A stretch of DNA of 36,670 nucleotides. Origin: CAZHFA01 sp964534945 (GTDB lineage: Bacteria; Bdellovibrionota_C; UBA2361; CAKMMH01). Shown here one piece after another: positions 34,342 through 36,670 of the stretch. The notes under the pieces are model-generated. The model did no database searches. It was not told the DNA's origin and worked only from the letters and a program-made list of their open reading frames with translations. Numbering within the stretch: the stretch's first letter is position 1; the number at the start of each line of letters is the position of its first letter. Both the position numbers and the translations under genes were made by a program. Where the stretch lies: contig CAZHSB010000014.1 in assembly GCA_964534945.1 (NCBI GenBank), positions 1 through 36,670 of the forward strand, written 5' to 3'.

Positions 34342-34384
34342 TTTTGTAATATATGCAAAAATTTCTTTTTCATACATTACAAAA
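34342..34384 (-). other. Near-perfect hairpin in the flagellin leader
   Basis: On the minus strand TTTTGTAATGTATG pairs with CATATATTACAAAA, extended by AAAAA/TTTTT around a GAAA-type loop. It is about 19 bp with one wobble and one bulge, lying between the -24/-12 promoter and the flagellin start. The sequence just before it on the minus strand, TTTTAGGTAGCGTTTTG, resembles the left end of the palindromic repeat (TTTTAGGCGACGCTTTTG), so it may be a shrunken member. It could control leader stability or translation. Confidence 0.5.
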
Positions 34385-34403
34385 CGCTACCTAAAAACCT
34401 ACC

Positions 34404-34421
34404 TTGCAAATGCCTTGCCAA
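34404..34421 (-). promoter_or_regulatory. Sigma-54 (-24/-12) promoter of the flagellin pair
   Basis: Minus strand TTGGCAAGGCATTTGCAA fits TTGGCAcg-N4-TTGCa, with GG and GC separated by exactly 10 nt (only the C of the -24 CACG differs). The predicted start is near 34394. It is placed between the transglycosylase stop and the flagellin leader, where such a promoter would be expected. Confidence 0.75.
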
Positions 34422-34433
34422 AATAAAAATTTT

Positions 34434-35420
34434 TTAAACTCTACTAGAAAATTCTTCACGAGTGCTCATTACCTTTTTTACATAATTTTGAGTAATATTA
34501 GGCAAATATGATTCTACATTTTCATAAACTCGAGGGTCTAATCCATTTTTAAATGCTTTTTCTTGTGCGCTTGCAACTCGTCCTTCCCCTGCATTAAATG
34601 CTGCAACGGCAAATTTTTCCAACGAATCAGAGTTAACAGCTTTGATGGTTGTCCTTTTATTATCTAGAGCACTACTTTGTGAAAATGTTCCGTGAAGCTT
34701 TCTAAGATAATTAATGCCTAAAGATGTATTTTGTTCTACGTCATAAGGAGTGTAATTTTCATAATGTGCGAAATTAGCCATCAATTCTTTTCCCGTTGAG
34801 TCTAATAATTGGAAAAGGCCTTTGCTTGCATAACCATCACGACTAATCGCCATAGGATTCATTGAAGATTCTGTTTTTGCAACAGCTAATGCCAATGCAG
34901 GATCAATGCCTTGCTTTTGCCCCTCTTCTTTTATAACTTTTGTAATTATTTCTTTATTTATCTTATTTATATTGATTTTTAGATTATCATTTGATTTATT
35001 TGAAAAATCATATGGTGTACTAAAAAGAGTAGAGGACAAATTTTTGTCAGCTGGAATTCTTTTTGCTGAAACAATCGTTGGAATTTTGACATTGTTTTCT
35101 TCAAAATTGTTTTCTTCTAGGGATAAATTATTAATTGATAAATTTTCTATATTGCCGATCTTGTCTAAATTAAAATTTTCTAAATTCACAGCATAAACAT
35201 CTTTTTGACTCTCAATATTATCTTGAATTATTGTTGAAGTTGCGAATTTAACCTCTTGATTATTCTCTGTTTTTTTGATTTGTTCATGCTCCTTTTCAAT
35301 AACATCTTGAAGCGCTAAAGAGAACTCATTTGCCACTTGTGAGTTGGCAGGTTCATCAACGTTTAATCGTCTTAAAACCTTTTCCAGATCTTTATATTTT
35401 GCGTCAAAATTTATTTTCAT
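34434..35420 (-). CDS. SLT-type lytic transglycosylase, probably flagellum-associated
   Basis: The 328-aa protein from ATG 35418-35420 has an N-terminal charged, helical and low-complexity region (about 1-150). A Slt-type lysozyme-like domain follows (about 155-310): VAKTESSMNP with catalytic Glu184, KGLFQLLDSTG, NTSLGINYLRKL, VAAFNAGEGRV and PNITQNYVKKVM. It cleaves peptidoglycan, leaving anhydromuropeptides. No signal peptide is visible, so export would have to use another route such as the flagellar export apparatus, as for FlgJ; this is inference from its location between flagellin and fliG. I chose this start over one 43 codons upstream (35549) because a -24/-12 motif at 35452-35469 lies between them, which would put the transcript start after the upstream ATG. 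Confidence 0.82.
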   Translation of the reverse strand: MKINFDAKYKDLEKVLRRLNVDEPANSQVANEFSLALQDVIEKEHEQIKKTENNQEVKFATSTIIQDNIESQKDVYAVNLENFNLDKIGNIENLSINNLSLEENNFEENNVKIPTIVSAKRIPADKNLSSTLFSTPYDFSNKSNDNLKININKINKEIITKVIKEEGQKQGIDPALALAVAKTESSMNPMAISRDGYASKGLFQLLDSTGKELMANFAHYENYTPYDVEQNTSLGINYLRKLHGTFSQSSALDNKRTTIKAVNSDSLEKFAVAAFNAGEGRVASAQEKAFKNGLDPRVYENVESYLPNITQNYVKKVMSTREEFSSRV

Positions 35421-35439
35421 AAAAATACCAGTTAAACAC

Positions 35440-35457
35440 TTGGCAATTTTTTTGCAT
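35440..35457 (+). promoter_or_regulatory. Sigma-54-type promoter facing fliG
   Basis: TTGGCAATTTTTTTGCAT has GG-N10-GC (35442-35443 and 35454-35455). The predicted start is near 35467, leaving a leader of about 123 nt to the fliG ATG. The -12 GC is the same dinucleotide used by the opposite-strand motif at 35452-35469. Confidence 0.6.
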
Positions 35458-35469
35458 ATTTTATGCCAC
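35452..35469 (-). promoter_or_regulatory. Sigma-54-type promoter facing the lytic transglycosylase
   Basis: Minus strand GTGGCATAAAATATGCAA has GG-N10-GC. The predicted start is near 35442, about 22 nt before the chosen ATG at 35420. With the plus-strand motif it forms TGGCA...TTTGCATA...TGCCA, an imperfect palindrome, so an operator is an alternative reading. Confidence 0.55.
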
Positions 35470-35589
35470 TTGCCGAGTGCTTCTTTTAAAGAGTAGTTTT
35501 TTGTGAATATGATGCAATAAAAAGGAATCCATTTTATAAACATTTGCATCGTATGATTTGTAAAATAATTATTTGGACTTTTTGTATAT

Positions 35590-36594
35590 ATGGCACCAAG
35601 AGAATTGTTAAATACAGAAAAAGCTGCAGTTTGCCTCTTAAGCTTAGGTAAAGAGATTGCTTCTCAAGTTTTGCAACACTTAACAGAACAAGAAGTAAAA
35701 AGAATCAGCCGTGCATTTATGTCAGTTTCTGAAGTGGATAGAGAGACTCAATTTGAAGTCACAAATCAATTTAGGAAAATGCTTACTGCTGGTGAAAAAG
35801 TTCTTGTAGATGGAAGAGAATTTGCAAAAGAGATTATTGCAGAGGCATTTGGAACTCAAGAAGCAGGTGAAAATTTACTTGATTATATTACAGGGACTAG
35901 AAAAGAAGATATTAGCTCAATATTTGAAGAAGTTCCTGAAAAGATTTTAAATCCATTCATTTCGGCAGAACACCCACAAACGGTTGCTTTTTTAATGACG
36001 AAGATGAATCCTGAACAAGCTGCAAGTGTAATACAGGCAATGGATGAAGAAACTCAAACAGATATTTTAGTTAGAATTTCTAATTTAAATAATGTAAAGG
36101 GTGATGTCGTCGATGAAGTAAGAGAAGTATTAAGAACACAACTAATAAGTGGACTTGAGCATGAAGAAGAAGTCGGCGGACCTAAATCTGCGGCTGATAT
36201 TTTAAATTTTGTTGATAGAACAAATGAAGAAAGAATTTTAGTAGAAATTGAAGAAATGTATCCTGAACTTGCAGAAAATATTAGAAACTTAATGTTCACA
36301 TTTGAAGATTGTAAAAGTATTGATGATAGAGGAATTCAAACTATTCTTAAAGAAGTACCAAGAGATCAACTTGTATTGGCATTAAAAAACACAACTCAAG
36401 ATTTAAAAGATCTTATATTCAAAAATGTATCTAAACGTGGTGCCGAAATGATTATGGAAGATCTAGAGTCGTTGGGACCAGTAAAATTAAAAGATGTAGA
36501 AAAAGCTCAACAAGGCATTGTCGATATTGTTAGAAGGTTAGAGGCAGAAGGCAAGGTTGCAATAGGAGGTGGTGCAGAAGAACAATATATTTAA
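35590..36594 (+). CDS. fliG: Flagellar motor switch protein FliG
   Basis: The 334-aa rotor protein couples stator torque to rotation and switching. The N-terminal domain (about 1-100) contacts FliF. The middle domain has the EHPQ motif (residues 127-130) that contacts FliM, with ISAEHPQTVAFLM and MNPEQAASVIQAM. The C-terminal domain has DDRGIQTILKEV and LKNVSKRGAEMIMEDLESLGPV-type charged torque helices. Length is standard. ATG 35590 lacks a strong Shine-Dalgarno. The gene is divergent from the transglycosylase across a pair of overlapping -24/-12 motifs. It ends just before a repeat copy starting at 36594, and no other rotor or hook gene is visible before the window ends. Confidence 0.96.
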   Translation: MAPRELLNTEKAAVCLLSLGKEIASQVLQHLTEQEVKRISRAFMSVSEVDRETQFEVTNQFRKMLTAGEKVLVDGREFAKEIIAEAFGTQEAGENLLDYITGTRKEDISSIFEEVPEKILNPFISAEHPQTVAFLMTKMNPEQAASVIQAMDEETQTDILVRISNLNNVKGDVVDEVREVLRTQLISGLEHEEEVGGPKSAADILNFVDRTNEERILVEIEEMYPELAENIRNLMFTFEDCKSIDDRGIQTILKEVPRDQLVLALKNTTQDLKDLIFKNVSKRGAEMIMEDLESLGPVKLKDVEKAQQGIVDIVRRLEAEGKVAIGGGAEEQYI

Positions 36595-36670
36595 TTTAAG
36601 CAATGATTTTGACAACAATTGAAAGGAAAAATGGGGGCTTTCTTCTATTTGCATTTCATTAATTTACATT
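36594..36670 (+). repeat. Degenerate palindromic-repeat copy after fliG (runs to window end)
   Basis: ATTTAAGCAATGATTTT then GACAACAATTGAAA aligns without gaps with TTTTAGGCGACGCTTTT then GGCGATAATTGAAA of the family (left end from 12035, inner part from 24508). It continues ATGGGGGCTTTCTTCT, where the family has GGGG and CGCCTCCTC. It begins on the last base of the fliG stop codon. The right half would lie beyond the window edge. Confidence 0.65.

Noticed and set aside
35421..35549. Longer start for the lytic transglycosylase
   Set aside because: The extra 43 residues lie upstream of the predicted sigma-54 start, have no ribosome site and are not needed for the domain.

Overview
The window is about 36.7 kb of AT-rich DNA (roughly 28-30% G+C by eye) from a motile bacterium with an LPS-bearing outer membrane. 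Evidence for this: LptA/LptC-type LPS transport genes, several lipoproteins, two flagellins, FliG, an FlgO-family protein and sigma-54-type promoters next to the flagellar genes. I cannot place the phylum; a deltaproteobacterium- or Bdellovibrionota-like lineage or a candidate phylum would fit. I see no tRNA, rRNA, CRISPR array, transposase or prophage.

Layout. 1-191 is the 3' end of an unidentified gene. pgi (536-2131) faces a tight minus-strand run, 9267 down to 2132: rpmH, rnpA, yidD, lptC, lptA, a DUF58 protein, a BatA-like protein and a large vWA membrane protein. leuS (9539-12040) follows, ending inside a palindromic repeat that is duplicated in tandem. 12414-14739 holds a glycosyltransferase and a WbpP-like UDP-GlcNAc 4-epimerase. 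14751-20229 holds an FHA protein with carboxypeptidase-regulatory-like repeats, a lipoprotein and flgO whose start codons are one base apart on opposite strands, crcB, a small helical protein and a 542-aa lipoprotein. 20349-24523 holds a glycosyltransferase, pgk, a lipoprotein and a single-pass SH3-domain protein. 24758-26804 is a type II restriction-modification pair sitting between a repeat copy and uvrB-uvrC. 30722-32434 holds a GT2 glycosyltransferase and maf. 32539-36594 is a flagellar block: two flagellins, a lytic transglycosylase and fliG.

The most unusual feature is a dispersed imperfect-palindrome family of about 115-130 bp, richer in G+C than its surroundings (about 45%). Copies or remnants lie at about 187-240, 12035-12292 (tandem), 17605-17672, 24508-24622 and 36594-36670. 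Every copy with a recognisable left end begins at or within a few bases of a gene's stop codon, in the same orientation as that gene. In three genes the element's TTTTAG/TTTTAA end supplies a final Phe codon plus the stop. Comparing copies shows compensatory base changes in predicted stems. This resembles ERIC-type elements in architecture but not in sequence that I recognise.

A second notable feature is the regulation of the flagellar block. There is a -24/-12 promoter before the flagellin pair. Between fliG and the transglycosylase lie two overlapping, face-to-face -24/-12 motifs that share one -12 GC. These point to RpoN control.
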